DNA of 64,000 nt from Carnegiea gigantea (GCA_029747015.1 JAKOGI010002280.1:10001-74000); one strand, 5' to 3'; positions 1 to 12,321 are shown, counted from the stretch's first letter. Translations and numbers: made by a program. Notes: generated from the sequence alone by a model not told the origin.

Positions 1-1452
1 CTCTCTCCTTTGGAGTTCTTTGGTTCATTTGATCTTTTTCAGTTTTCATTTTTTTTCCGTAGAGATAGTTAGGATGAACTACTTTCTGTTGTTATTCTCA
101 ACAAATCTTTTTCTTTGGCGATTTTTACTTTTTATCAGTTCAAAATTTGATTTTGGGATCCTAGATCTTTATTTGTTGTTCTGTCTAAAACCCTATTTTT
201 CTCTTAGTGTTCTTGGTAGACTATTTTCCTCCAAGCTGAATTTTGGTTAGTTATTCTTTTCACATATTTATTTGGTAAATAAAGTTAGTTAATCCTCTAT
301 GCATGGCTTTTGATTTATTTTGTTCATGTTGTATTTGCGATTTGCAAGCACTTGATTTCAGGTGCTTTCTGTATTAAGTTTTTCACCTTTGTCGGTTACT
401 CTCTCATATAGTTCTTTGATAATTGTAAATCGTTGATCATCTATGTTTGGATTTTGATTTATTTTGTTCATGTTGGAACTTGCATAATCTCAGTCAATTT
501 TTTGTTTCCCTTCACCATTCCTTTTTGCACTTTTCTTATTGCTAGGTCCATTTACCTTTGTTTTATGTTTGTATATGGTTTAGTTTGATGATACTTAGCC
601 CTTAGTTGGGTTAGACTGGCACAACCTCTTCAAGTGTACTCGAGTTGTATTTGTGTTTTTGAACCAAAGACTGAGATTTTGTAGTTATCCATTGACCAAA
701 AAAAAGTTGTAGTAGTAGCCACAATAGTTTTAGGTATAACCTGTAGGAATTAGACAAACATTGGCATTACAAAGTGGTGCATTTAATTTGCTTTAGCAAC
801 TTTCATAGAAAATTATTGTACATAGAAGACGGTTGTTGGTACTCGACGTTCTTTCAGTCAGAAGTTATTTCGTATTTGGTAATTAGCTTAGTTTAAGTGT
901 CTAGATCAATTGGTCAGTGAGGATTGATAACATGAAATTAGTTGAACGTGATGAATATTGTTTTCCTGACTAAATCATGGGATGCTTCTGGACTTGGCCT
1001 TAGGTTTGCTATTAGTGTTAGATACCCAAGGAGCTATAGGATAGCTTGTAAGGCAAGGTTCTAGGAGATGTATATGTGCTATGTTTCCTTTTTCTCCCAT
1101 ATTCTCCATCCTATGTTAGGTCTTGACTCTTGAGTATATGTTTTTCTAATGTGTTCTTCTCTCTTGTTCATTGGTGAAGTAGGAACCGATTAACTGGGGC
1201 TAGGTTAGATCTAGTTAAAAATGATTTTAAGAGAATTTTCTAAACAACCCATCATTTGAATTCACTTGGATTTTTTGATACTGATTATGCAAAATTTTTA
1301 GTAACCTATCATTTAAATTCACCTGACACCAGGTATTATCACACAAACTAGCATAAAGTGCACAACCTTGGTTATTTTTCACGAATTTGTACATTTATTC
1401 TAGTAAATCTTTATATTCATTGTAGCAGACTTGGAGGTTTATTTTTGTAGAC
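1..1452. other. T-rich noncoding DNA, no gene recognised
   Basis: This stretch is AT-rich with long T-rich runs on the plus strand. The few open frames are short and hydrophobic, as expected from T-rich noncoding sequence, for example 20-250. The composition resembles plant intron or spacer DNA. I found no exon with a recognisable protein family and no RNA gene. An intron of a plus-strand host gene is possible but cannot be shown from this window. Confidence 0.5.
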
Positions 1453-1886
1453 TTACGGCTTGTTTGGTTCTATGTAATCAAAATGGTAACGCATCAAAAT
1501 GGTAATGGTGACTCTATTATCATGTTTGGTTGCCATTGAAGAATGTAATTAAGATTGCATTGTAATCACATTTACTTCAATCTATGCAACTACAATTACT
1601 TGACTTTTTCTAAACAATTGTGATTGCGTACCTTTGAATAAAAGCCTACCTAACTATAAGCTATTATATTTGGGAACTTTCTCTCTCTTCTCTCCATTCT
1701 CTCCTTTACTTCTTCTCACTTATTACTTTGACACCATTTTTTTAAAGGTTTGAAGCCCCCTCACCCCTCTTTCTCCTCTCTATATTAGATAAAATTTAAC
1801 CTAGACCATGATCGTATTATTGTAACTGCATTTTTGTACCTTCTAGACATTATGTCTCTCTCTCTCTCACCCATCATCATCATCAT
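1453..1886 (+). mobile_element. Left half of a MITE-like element split by the copia insertion
   Basis: The segment opens with GGCTTGTTTGGTTCTATGTA and short repeats of AAAATGGTAA. Tracts such as TTTGGTTGCCATTG and GATTGCATTGTAATCACA are typical of non-autonomous plant DNA elements. Its partner lies beyond the copia element at 12317-12703, which ends in a degenerate inverted version (GATTACATTACTTTCAATCA). The join between the halves is the copia target site. No coding capacity is seen. The outer boundary at 1453 is judged by eye. Confidence 0.5.
1882..1886 (+). repeat. Target-site duplication of the copia element, left copy
   Basis: ATCAT immediately precedes the first LTR base at 1887. The same five bases directly follow the other LTR at 12317-12321. 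Five bases is the usual duplication length for Ty1/copia integrases. Both copies sit in a CATCATCAT run, so the match is slightly less telling than in unique sequence. Confidence 0.8.
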
Positions 1887-3125
1887 TGTTAGAATTAATC
1901 GCACAAGGACACAAGAGGGGGGTGAATTGTGTCTACCGACTTTTCTAATTGTTTCAGAACACTCGTGAAAACTGTTTGGATTGAGTGTTTGGAGTGAAGC
2001 AGAAACAAAGCTAATTGCGGAAATAATAAAGAAGATATAATATTTTTACGTGAAAAACCACCTCTAGCCCAACTGAAGTGTAAAAACTACAACCTACCAC
2101 TGTAGAATTTCAACACACTTTTACTAAACGAGCCAAACACTTTACAACTGTAACACACATGACTCAGTCACTCACATAACTTGGTCCACCCCAAGACCTT
2201 CGTTACAAACACCACGTAACTTAGTCTACACCGAGATCCTCGTTACAAAAGCCATGTCCACTGTCTCCCAAGACTTGGGCACTCTCTTATCTCACTGATG
2301 TAAAAGAGAAAAAGAAAAACTCCTTACTTGAATGCTTCTAAACAAGTTGAATGTAAGGTATAATACAATCCCTATTATGTCAATATTGAAGACTCGATTT
2401 AGCACTCTCTTTGAAGGTTTTCTCTCAGAAAATTCAGACTCACAAAGATAATTTTAAACCCTTGGAAAACCTTGAGAAAGACTTGAGAAAGAGGCGACTG
2501 AAATAGTGAGCTTGTGCCGTAGGGTTAGGAAGAATTCCTTCCCTCAATCACTCTAACACTCAACCTCCTAAAATCTTTCCTCTTGATATTCTTCCCTTAA
2601 AGGACAGGATAAAATCTTTCAATAGTATCTTTTGAGGAAAAAAACTTTTTAGACTCTAGTACAGAAAAATCTCTCAACATTATCTTTAAAGAAAAAATCT
2701 TTTTAGACTGAACTGATACAGGGAAATTAATCCTATTTATTTCAAGAAAATCGTCAGTAAAAAAAAAATTCTAAAATCATGAAATTCATTTTTTGTCTTT
2801 GACATCAGAATACCGCAGATCTGACTTCGCAGAACTGTTCTGAGGTAGTGTTCTGAAGTACTTAAAAACATTCAAAGCAAACGCTAAGTCAAGACCTTCT
2901 AATTAGCATATTAACAAGAATCTAAAAAATAAAACCAATACTAAGTCTAAGACTCTTGTTATCAGCTAGACTCCTTGCATATGTATTGACTTTGATGCTC
3001 CACGCTCATTCGAACTGCTCTAAGAATTTTTCGGATCCTGTGTCAACCCATAATTCAAGCACAGCATATTAACTAGTATATTTGGATTGTTATCATCAAA
3101 ACCTTACACATTAATTGGATTAGCA
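1887..3125 (-). repeat. Copia 3' LTR
   Basis: This long terminal repeat is read on the minus strand, from TGCTAATCC at 3125 to TCTAACA at 1887. It aligns along its length with 11062-12316, sharing blocks such as AAAACCACCTCT and TGAAGACTC. Substitutions and small indels separate the two. In the active element it would supply transcription termination and polyadenylation. The polypurine tract abuts its inner edge, which fixes the boundary. Confidence 0.93.
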
Positions 3126-3142
3126 ATTTCCCCCTTTTTGAT
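3126..3142 (-). promoter_or_regulatory. Copia polypurine tract
   Basis: On the minus strand the sequence reads CATCAAAAAGGGGGAAAT directly before the LTR start TGCTAATCC. A purine run at exactly this place is the plus-strand primer site used in reverse transcription. Its position confirms the element's orientation. Confidence 0.85.
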
Positions 3143-3728
3143 GATGTCAAACCAAATGACCATAAGTCATCAATGGCAATTAATATTGAGACAGGGCAAA
3201 TATATATTAGTGCCAAAACAGTTATCCACCCTCACACTCGAGAGAAAATAAGAGTTAAGAGGTCAACTTAAATAAGGCAAACCCATCGAAACAAGGTCAT
3301 ACTCATCTTCTCCCTTTTGGCATCATCGAAAAAGGTGAGGAGACCGAAAATAGAAATCTAGTGTGGATGCAATCACCACCAAAGCGGTAATGCAGGAAGT
3401 AATAGCGATGCACTCAAGTATATAGTACAGTAATGATATTGGCTATTCGAGCTACGTACAAACAAATAACACATGCAACAAACAAAGTTATAGTATAAAT
3501 GCATTAACCATCCAAAAACAGCCATAAACCATTAGTAGTCACATACATAACCAAGTATTTGAAAAACAGTGTTGGAAACAGGGGGAAAGGAACAGGTTTA
3601 GGTAGAGGAAGGTGGAGGAGGGAATTTGGCTGTGAGGGCAAGAAGGGCACTCAGCAGATCCTCGTGACGTTTAGCATTGAGAGCCTTTTTCTCTGTAAGC
3701 GCCTGCTTTACTTTAGCTATCTCTCCCT
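3143..3728 (-). other. Untranslated 3' region of the copia element
   Basis: This lies between the env-like reading frame and the polypurine tract. The short plus-strand frames starting at 3559 and 3677 lie antisense to the element and have no family features. I see no further gene. Confidence 0.6.
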
Positions 3729-5274
3729 TCAATGTAATCTGGTCCTACAACAGTGTATCAATTGTAGGAGCGTTGGATGTGGAGGCTTCACTGGGAATAG
3801 GTCTAAGTGGTGTTTGGAGCCCTGTTCTGAAGTTGCACTGCCGCCTTTTGTCACTTTGAAACCACACCCAATCAACATGTTGTTGCCAATCTCATCACTG
3901 ACCTGAAAGCCTATTCTCTTCTGCAAGGGAATCCCAAGCTTCTCAAACACTGACGTCAGTAAGGACCCATACCCCATGTCATGATCCTTGGACGTGTTGG
4001 CAATTCTCCCAATATGGCTAATCATGATTGCAAGTAACTTAATTTGCTCACCCCTATCCAACAAATCAGTATAGCACATGTCTATGGGATCAGCAAGGTT
4101 CCGTCCCTGACCTCGGGGAACAATATTCTTAATCACAAATCAAAACAACAGTCAATGCAATGGCATCATTTCCCCATTTCTGACAAACCGAGACACAGTT
4201 AGAAGGGGTTTTTGGGCTAGCTTTTGGGTCAATTCCAACAGTTGTTCTTCACCTAAGACGCCCTTGTCCTTTTGCACATACATATCAAAACCTTCGGAGG
4301 ACACTCCAAGTAACTCACCTAACTTCTGAGCATCAAACCGTAGGTCATGATCATTAACTATGCTTGTCACCACTCCATTGGTGACAATACAGTTCGTGTA
4401 GAACTCAGCTAAGTCTAGAACCGAACATCCTCTCTTAGTATCCGTGAATCGGTTTAACCATCCCTGAGATTCCAGCTTCTCTAAGAACACCCCGAACCCC
4501 TGTTCCTGAAAGTATGACACCTTAACTACCTTCCCCCCGAACCACAGATTTCTAGAGGAAATGCTCATGTCTCTCAGCAAGTGTCATGTTTTTTCTAATT
4601 TTCTTCTTCTGTGGTTCATTAGACTCTTCAACCAGTTTGGACACTTGTTCTGGGGTAGCCCCTTTTTTGATAGCTTTCTTGGATAAAACTGATTTGAGGG
4701 GTGTTTTGGTAGGTGTTTTGGAGGATTTAAGGATCGGTTTGTTCTTATTGGCAGGGCTTTCAATTCTATCTTTTAGCAGGGGCAACACAGTGGGAGGACC
4801 CGAACTTCGAGTTCGAGGTCGTGATAAAGATGTAGTAAGAGGTACATTGGGTGAGGTGTTAGTCTTTCTTTGGCGTTTGAAGGTCGGTTTGGTTGTGGCT
4901 TGGGGCTTGGTTGGAACAGTTCGTTTGAACCGCAAAAGTGGTTCATCCTCATCACTATCCACAGCATCTTCAACAAGAAATTCATTATCAACATGCCCAA
5001 CATCATAATCCTTAGACTCCCCAACTGATTCGGCCTCATTCCCCCTTAATCTAGACTCGGTCACAACCGGGTCATACACCATAATCTCCCAACCTGTAAT
5101 TAGGTGTACCAAAGGTACCACATCAGGGTTCAAGTCTACTAATCTTAAGTCCAAGCTCTTCAAGAACCCAAAAATAGAGGGAGTAATCGAAAAAGAAGGT
5201 GAGGGAGGGTTTTCCATGCCAATCGAGATCGTTTGTGGCGATGAAGGTGCCGATGATGTTCCCTCATAACTCAT
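3729..5274 (-). pseudogene. Env-like / plant-transposon-protein gene of the copia element, frameshifted
   Basis: Two minus-strand frames make up this gene. The first (5274 to 4552, 240 aa) is rich in Ser, Pro, Lys and Arg, with an acidic patch (DSDEDEP) and basic stretches. The second frame (4580 to 4152, then 4136 to 3729 after one stop) holds the conserved-looking part: QGWLNRF, then VLDLAEFYTNC, then LRFDAQKLGELLGV, and later IAMISHIGRIANTS-like text. These resemble the putative plant transposon protein domain that SIRE-type copia elements carry after RNase H, often called env-like. A frameshift near 4552-4580 and a stop at 4152-4154 break it. A true envelope function is not shown by anything here. 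I see no clear signal peptide or transmembrane segment. Confidence 0.7.
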
Positions 5275-5957
5275 CCCAATTCCGCCCCTTTTTTTGATAG
5301 TTGGTCTCGTAGTGATCTAGGGTGAGAAGTCTTGCGCTTGGAGGATGCTTGACTGCCACGAGTTCTTGCTATTGTGAGGATTTGAGGTGATTTGGAGTTA
5401 GGGTTTTGAAGGGGTTTAAGGAAAGAGAGGGAAATCGAGTTCTTGGTAGAGAGAAAGGGATGGATGGATGGGTTATAAAGAGAGAGAGTGGAGGGATTTA
5501 ATGGTGAGCATGAGTCACCCGAAATCCAGGCAGTTTATGGGAGAGTTTATTTCGGCCCTTCTTAAAGAGAGAGAATGTTTTGCATGCAGCACATCATTAC
5601 ATTAGGTATGGTATAAATTATAGGTTAGGTGTAATGGAAAGGAAATTTCGGTTTCCAACATTCCTTTAATAATACCACTTGGTCAGCACATGATACAAAC
5701 AATGGTCAGGTCTGTTACTAGAGCCTATTCTTATTGTTAAAAGTTTGGTGTCTCAGGACACTAAGGGCAATATCATTAGACCTCAACGATGTCAACATGT
5801 TACATTCCACATATATGCCAGTAAAAGAATGAAAATTGAATGCATCCATTGTAACAATTTATTTGGCCCAAAAACCCTTAACTAGTTAATCATTAGGGTT
5901 AAACAAGCATGCTCGAGTTCTTTTAATCATACCCAATTCAAGTCTATTCCTCTTAAA
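5275..5957 (-). promoter_or_regulatory. Leader between pol and the env-like gene, with a TATA-like site
   Basis: On the minus strand this spacer has a CT-rich run followed by TTTATAACCC near 5478-5487. About 200 bases of leader with ACCCTAACTCC text then lead to the ATG at 5274. It looks like the promoter and 5' leader of an ordinary plant gene. An upstream codon run reading ARTRGSQASSKRK at about 5330-5369 lies in another frame and might be the original N terminus with a lost start codon. Promoter activity is inference only. Confidence 0.4.
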
Positions 5958-7646
5958 CTACTCTCTACTCAGTGTCTTGGTAAAGATGTCAGCAATTTGC
6001 TTATCAGTGGCACAAAAATTCATTGAAATTAAGCCCTTTCAACATTGTCTCTCAAAAAATGATGACGTATGTCAATATGCTTAGTCCTTTTATATTGACA
6101 TGGGTTTTTGGCAATGCTAATTGCACTTGTGTTATCATAAAATATAAGAATGCATCCCGTGTCACTAGAAAAGTCCTTAAGTTGTTACCTTATCCACAAC
6201 AATTGAGCACAACAAGAAGCAGCTGCCACATACTCGGCTTCTGCTGTGGACATGGCAACGGAGTGTTATTTCTTGGTTGCCCAAGAGACCAAATAGGGTC
6301 CAAGAAAATGAGCCATACCTGAGGTGCTTTTTCTATCAACCAAGAATCCAGTATAATCAGCATCTGCATACCCAATGAGATCAAAATTGCACCCCCGAGG
6401 ATACCATAAAGCTAAGTCCGAGATGTATTTCAAATATCTCAAAATCCGTTTTACAGCTTTCAAATGTCTTTCTTTAGGATTTGACTGAAAACGGGCACAC
6501 AAACCAACACCGAAAACAATGTCAGATCTACTAACGGTTAGGTATAGACGCGATCCTATCATGCGCCTATAGGATTTCTACTCAACTGGTGGACTCCCAT
6601 CATCCACAACTAATCTTGTTGAAGGAGAGATGGGTGTGTCTATGGGCTTAGCAGATTTCATTCCAAACTGCTTAATTAACTCCTTGACATATTTTTGTTT
6701 ATGTATCATAGTTCCGTTTGTGGTTTTCTTGATTTGCAAGCCAAAGAAAAACTTAAGCTCATCATACTCATCTCAAACTCACGCCTCATCAATTTTGAAA
6801 AATCATTACATAAATCACTGTTAGTTGCACCGAATATAATGTCATCGACATATACTTGAACAATCAACAAATGTTCCCCCTTTGATTTGAGAAACAAGGT
6901 ATTGTCTACCCTGCCCCTTTGAAAGCCATTGTCAAGTAGAAATTTTGACAAGCATTCATACCAAGCTCTAAGAGCTTATTTTAAACCATAAAGAGCTTTG
7001 TCAAGTTTAAACACATGGTTAGGGAAATCATGATTTTCAAAACCAGGGGGTTGGCTTACATACACCTCTTCCTTAAGGTATCCATTGAGGAATACACTCT
7101 TGACATCCATTTGATATAGTTTGATCCCCATATGAGCTGCAAAGGCCACCAAAATGCGGATAGCCTCGATCCCTGCAACAAGTACAAATGTTTCCTCATA
7201 GTCGATTCCCTATTCTTGGTTGTAACCTTGAACCACAAGCCTGGTCTTGTTCCGAGTAACTGTTCCAAACTCATCCAGTTTGTTCTTGAACACCCACTTG
7301 GTGCTAATTATCGATATGTCCTTAGGCCTTGGTTTAAGGTGCCAGACTTTGTTCCCTTCAAATTGATGAAGCTCCTTTTGCATGGCAGTAACCTAGTCAG
7401 AATCTACAAGAGCTTCATGAATATTCTTTGGCTTAATGTTAGGTAGAAAAGCATAGAAGGCACAAAAGTTTCTGAGTTTAGATCTAGTTTACACCCCTGT
7501 GCTAATATTAGACATGATCTGGTCAAGGGGGTGCGAGCTCTAGTGCTTCCAGGGTTGTGAAATAAATGGATCCACAGATACACTACCAATTTCTCCTGGG
7601 TACTTGGTGAAATAGGTTCTGGAACTATTCTGGTGCCTGTTCCCAT
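5958..7646 (-). pseudogene. Copia reverse transcriptase and RNase H, broken
   Basis: Fragments in several minus-strand frames cover the end of pol. RT is recognised by VYVDDIIFGATN at about 6820-6860, which holds the catalytic YVDD, preceded by DNTLFLKSKG. RNase H follows at 6266-6562 with IGYADADYTG, DRKSTSG and LVSWATKK, all standard copia motifs. Further on, antisense to 6190-6265, the text STAEAEYVA-like continues. The frame ends with the usual ADIFTKTLSRE and a stop at 5958-5960. Frameshifts lie between 7274 and 6951 and between 6951 and 6562, with extra stops in the upstream part. The enzyme copied element RNA into DNA and cannot be functional now. Confidence 0.85.
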
Positions 7647-7682
7647 ATCAGTTCGGGAATAATTAGGTTGAGTGGGCCAGTT

Positions 7683-8778
7683 CTATTCAGGTTCAGTAAT
7701 GCTTCCCCCTGACTGGTTTGCTCCCTGCCCACCTTCCAAATTATCAGTTCTAGGACTTGGTTCACCTTCAAGAGCCTTACCTTTGTCAACTATGGAGCTT
7801 TGGCTGAGCGAGAGGTCTTTTCTTACAAGACCAAGTTCAAACTCTTCATCCTGTGTATCATACTTAACCACAGAGTTAGTCTCATCAAATAATACATATA
7901 CACTCTCCTCAACACACAAGGTTCTTTAGTTAAAACACTTTGTATGCCTTACAGTGTGAGGAGTACCCTAAAAATATGGCTTCATCACCCCTAGGGTCGA
8001 ACATTCCCAAGGATTCCTTCCCATTGTGCACATAGCATTTGCAACCAAACACCCTCAAGTGCATAATATTGGGCTTTCATCCCTTGAAAAGTTCATAAGG
8101 AGTTTTGTTAAGTATAGGTCTGATCATGCATCTATTAATAATCTAACATGATGTGTTCAATGCCTCTGTCTAAAAGTTTCTAGGAAGACCACTAGCGACA
8201 AGCATAGTCCTAGTTATGTCTTCTAGAGTCTGATTTTTACGCTCTACCAGCCCGTTCTGTTGCGGTGTTCTAGGGGTAGAAAAATTGTGATCAACACCAT
8301 GTTCATTATAATATTCAATGAAGCTAGAGTTTTCAAATTCTTTGTCATAATTAGACCTAACACTCACCAATGAGTGTCCTACTCTCTTTTCAATTTTCTT
8401 CAGAAGAATGAGAAACTTTTCAAATGATTCATCCTTCGATGTTAAGAATAGAGTCTAAGTGAAACGAGAGTAATCATCCACTATAACAAATACATACCTC
8501 TTCCCACCTCTACTTGTGATCCTCATAGGACTACACAAATCAACATGTAGTAGTTCAACAGATCGGGAAGTACTAACACAGTTCTTTGACTTGAAAGAAG
8601 TCCTAACTTGCTTTCCTCTAGCACAAGCGTCGCACACCTTGTCATCATTGTACTTAATGGAAAGTAGTCTGACTGCTAGGTCCTTGGAAACGAGTTTGTT
8701 CAAAAGAGAAAGGCTTGCATGTCCTAGCCTCTTGTGCCAAAGCATAATATCATTATCAAGAGCACTCAAACAAGTCAA
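7683..8778 (-). pseudogene. Copia integrase, broken
   Basis: The frame from 8778 begins with the GAG-pre-integrase and zinc-binding region: LWHKRLGHAS, then CDACARGKQ, giving the H-H-C-C pattern. ELLHVDLCSPM and VIVDDYSRFT supply the first catalytic Asp and its partner motif. The next piece (8370 to 8170) carries NYDKEFEN in place of the usual DNGxEF, then TPQQNGLVERKNQTL with the catalytic Glu. Since the second catalytic Asp context is altered and stops intervene, it is inactive. The segment to 7683 in a shifted frame is the poorly conserved C-terminal region, acidic and Ser-rich. Confidence 0.85.
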
Positions 8779-8826
8779 ATGATTTTAGAAAAGTAAAAGA
8801 ACACAAGCTTTATGCACATTGTTATA

Positions 8827-9356
8827 TCACTTCCCCCTCAACACAGCACCACCAGATTTAATATTGGTAATCAAGCATTGATCCGAAAAGAAACCAACGT
8901 GATTACCTCTATCACATAGTTGAGACACACTGAGCAAATTATGTTGTAAACCATCTACTAAATACACATTATCAATTGAGTGAGAGAGTGATTTACCTAT
9001 CTTAACTACACTGATAATTTTCCCAGATTTGCCATTTTTAAATGCCACTCTCCCTCCATCAAAAGTTGTAAGTGAGAGGAAGTTTGATTTATCTCCCGTC
9101 ATGTGCTTTGAGCAACCACTATCTAAGCACCATAGTTGATTGCCTCCTCTCACTTTAGCCTGTAAAACAGCTAAGTGTTAGTCTTGGGAACCCAGATCCA
9201 CTTGGGTCCCATTTTCTTTGACATGAAGATTAAGTCATCTTTTCTAATGCATACTTGTTTAACATACAATGAGTTTCTCTCTATGGCTCTTTTTCTCAAA
9301 GGATAAGCATAGCGATAATGAAAAGTTTTTTCACAGTGAAAACAGATTATATTTTC
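8827..9356 (-). pseudogene. Copia protease with upstream zinc-knuckle-like remnant
   Basis: The 108-residue frame from 9153 has LWCLDSGCSKHMTGD, the copia aspartic protease signature with catalytic D in DSG, followed by HNLLSVSQLCDRG. Just upstream, in the shifted frame ending near 9190-9350, CFHCEKTFHY looks like a decayed zinc knuckle, and MGPKWIWVPK matches the linker copia polyproteins often carry before protease. One frameshift separates this part from gag. Confidence 0.8.
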
Positions 9357-11021
9357 TTAAAGTCTAACATAGTTTTTGTTAACTGGTTTAGTAATACATC
9401 TATTCACCCATCCCAGTCCCTTTCTGCTTCGGCTATGGTGAGTACTTAGCCAGTCAAGTGCTTTTGAAGAACTGTTCCAGCGCCTGTTCTTAGTAAGGTC
9501 AGATTCGGCCTCATGAGCTTTTTCAAGCAACTGGTTGTTTTCACTCACTAGGGATTCAAGTCTAAGTTTCAGGTCTAGGGACTCACTTTTCAGCCTAGAG
9601 AGATCAGTGTTAAATACTTCCTCTTATGTGTTCATAAGGTCCTTAAGTGTGTCAAGATCTTTACATAGGGCAAGGGCCTCTTCTTCTGCCTTAAGTTTTT
9701 CACATTTGAGAACTTCATTGACATGTTCAAGTCCTAGTTTGTTTTGTTCAAGCATTCTAACATCTTTTTTCAATTCAGAACAAACATCTTTAAGCATGTA
9801 ATTTTCAGCAGTTATTGTCTCACGCTCATTCATTATGGCAAATAATAATTTCATAACTTTAGCTTTGCTAAGACCACGTACCGTATCCTTGAGTTGGGAC
9901 AAGCTTTCGACTGATTCAAGGTCCAATTCAGACTCGCTTCTAGCCATGAGGGCTTCTATAACTTCTTCCTCTTGGGAGTCCTCTTCCTCCTCTGAAGTTT
10001 CACCCCAGGCTGCCATCATTGCCTTAGCGAAACGCTTTGAGGAGCTGCTCTATTGCGGCCTCTTGCCATGGTTTCGAAACTATTCTGACCCTTGTTCTTC
10101 CTTTTCTATAGGACAATTCTTCATAATGTGATCGGGTTTTTCACATCTGAAGCATCCTGAAAACTTTTCATGATCACTATTCCGTGGGTTCCTAGTACTT
10201 CCTTTCTTGATATTGCCTTGCACCTTCTTGAAGAATTTCTTGAACTTTCGAGTCACCATGGCTATGTCTTCAAAATCTAGATCCGAATCATCATTCTCCA
10301 TAGCTTTTAAAGCAAGGCCTCGGTCTCTCTTTACTTCTTCCTTCACCTGGGCACTTCTCCTTAACTCATGTGTCTGAAGATTCCCAATAAGCTCATCCAA
10401 TGTGATCTTGTTCATCTTCTTTGCTTCCTGGATGGCTACAACTTTTGTTTCCCACGACTGAGTTAAAAATTGTAGGATCTTTCTTACCAATTCTTCAGCG
10501 GTGAAGGATTTTCCCAATGATTTCAGCTCGTTGGAGATGTGAGTAAAATGAGTGTACATATCTATTATCATCTCTTTGTCACTCATTTCGAACAACTCAT
10601 AGTTTCTCATTAGTGGCTCGATCCTGGATTGCTTAACTTGGTTAGTTCCTTCATGTGCCACACGAAGAGCATTCCATATTTCTTTTGTGGACTCACACTC
10701 TGAGATCCGAGTGCACTCATCTGGTCCAAGGCCAAAGTACATCAACTTCTTAGCCTTAACATTTTTCTCCATCTTTTTGAAATCCTCCGAGTCGAACTTC
10801 TTCGACTTTTTAGCAACAGTCTTGCTATCTTCCGTGGTCTTCATTGGAATGTAAGGACCACTCACAATGATTATCCATAGCTCATAGTCATTAGCCTGAA
10901 TGTAGTTCTCCATATGATTCTTCCACCAGTTGTAATGTTGTCCATTGAAGTATGGTGGTCGAGTCATAGATTGACCCTCCAAAATTCCTTGTGGAGCATT
11001 CATCTTTTTAGGATCTCTCAA
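9357..11021 (-). pseudogene. Copia gag, interrupted by stops
   Basis: The frame opens at ATG 11021 (MRDPKKMNAPQGILEGQS) and stays in one frame through 9357, broken by amber stops at 10080-10082 and about 10050, and an ochre stop at 9624-9626. Residues 1-313 hold the UBN2-like capsid region (YNWWKNHMENYIQAND, then KEIWNALRVAHEGT) and the zinc knuckle CFRCEKPDHIMKNC. After the stops comes an acidic stretch (SEEEEDSQEEE) and a long predicted coiled coil (ENYMLKDVCSELKKDVRMLE). Gag packages element RNA. A long coiled-coil extension fits SIRE-type Gag. The first 313 residues are still open, which is unusual for an element this decayed. Confidence 0.88.
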
Positions 11022-11047
11022 AGTGTTAACCTAAATATGAGAACTCT

Positions 11048-11059
11048 GCTCTGATACCA
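11048..11059 (-). promoter_or_regulatory. Copia primer-binding site (initiator tRNA-Met)
   Basis: On the minus strand TGGTATCAGAGC lies two bases inside the 5' LTR end. This is the complement of the 3' end of plant initiator tRNA-Met and the standard copia primer site. Confidence 0.92.
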
Positions 11060-11061
11060 CT

Positions 11062-12316
11062 TGTTAGAATTAATCCAATAGGATGCATGAGGTGGGATGA
11101 ATTGTCTCTATCGACTTTTCTGATTGTTTCAGAATACTCGTGAAAACTGTTTGGACTGAGCGTTTGAAGTGAAGCAGAAACAAAACTAATTGCAGAAATA
11201 ATAAATGAGACATAATATTTTTATGTGGAAAACCACCTCTGGCCCAAATGAGGTGTAAAAACCACGACCTACCACTGTAGGATTTCAACACACTTTCACT
11301 AAATGGGCTGAAAACGTTACAACTGTAACACACGTGACTCAGTCACTCACGTAACTTGGTCTACCCCAAGACCTTCATTACAAACACCATGTAACTTAGT
11401 CTACCCTGATACTCTCGTTACAAAAACCACGTCCAATGTCTCCCAAAACTTGGACACTATCTTATCTCACTGATGGAAAACAGAAAAAGGAAAACTCCTT
11501 ACTTGAATGCTTCTAAACAAGCTGAATGTAAGGTACAATACAATCCCTATTATGCCAATATTGAAGACTCAATTTAGCACTCTTTTTGAAGGTTTCCTCT
11601 CAGAAAATTCAGACTGACAAAGACAATTTTAAATCCTTGGAAAACCTTGAGAAAGACTTGAGAAAGAGGTGACTTAAATAGTGAGCTTGTGCCATAGGGT
11701 TAGGAAGATTTCCTTCCCTCAATCACTCTAACACTCAACCTTCTAAAATCTTTCCTCTTGATATTCTTCCCTTAAAGGATAGGGTAAAATCTTTGAAAAA
11801 TCTTTCAATAGTATCTTTTAAGGAAAGAAATTTTTTTAGACTCTACTACTAAAAAATCTCTCAACATTATCTTTAAAGAAAAAATCTTTTTAGATTCAAC
11901 TGACACAGAGAAATTAATCCTAATTATTTCATGAAAATCGTCAGTAAAAAAAAAGAACATTCTAAAATCTAGAAATTCATTTTTTGTCTTTGACATCAGA
12001 ACACCACATACCTGATTCTCAGAACTGTTCTGAGGCCGTCTTCTGAAGTACTTGAAAATATTTCAAAGCAAACGCTAAGTCAAGACCTTCTAATTGGCAT
12101 ATTAACAAGATTCTGAAAAATAAAACCAATACTAAGCTTAAGACTCTTGTTATCAGCTGGACTCCTTGCACATGTATCGACTTTGATGCTCCATGTTCAT
12201 TCGAACTGCTCTAAGTATTTTTCGGATCCTGTCTCAACACATAATTCAAGCACAGTATATTGACTAGTATATTTGGATTTTTATCATCAAAACCTTACAC
12301 ATTAATTAGGTCAACA
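11062..12316 (-). repeat. Copia 5' LTR
   Basis: Read on the minus strand it runs from TGTTGACC at 12316 to TCTAACA at 11062, with TG...CA ends. It matches 1887-3125 with many substitutions. It would carry the element promoter. I did not find a TATA box I could place with confidence. Confidence 0.93.
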
Positions 12317-12321
12317 ATCAT
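12317..12321 (+). repeat. Target-site duplication of the copia element, right copy
   Basis: ATCAT follows the LTR end, identical to 1882-1886. Confidence 0.8.

Larger units (their letters stand above)
1887..12316 (-). mobile_element. Ty1/copia LTR retrotransposon, SIRE/Maximus-like, decayed
   Basis: This is a full-length element of about 10.4 kb read on the minus strand. In element order it has a 5' LTR (11062-12316), a primer site complementary to initiator tRNA-Met, gag, protease, integrase, RT and RNase H (the copia order), an extra env-like gene, a polypurine tract and a 3' LTR (1887-3125). The target duplication is ATCAT. The long LTRs and the gene after RNase H place it by family knowledge near the SIRE/Maximus lineage. 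Every gene carries stops or frameshifts. The two LTRs differ at roughly one base in ten to fifteen where I compared them by eye, so the insertion is old and not autonomous now. Confidence 0.93.

Noticed and set aside
3559..3906. 115-residue plus-strand frame
   Set aside because: It overlaps the 3' end of the env-like gene and the element's untranslated region in antisense and has no recognisable features.
4586..5008. 140-residue plus-strand frame
   Set aside because: It is antisense to the env-like gene, which has family features in the copia orientation.
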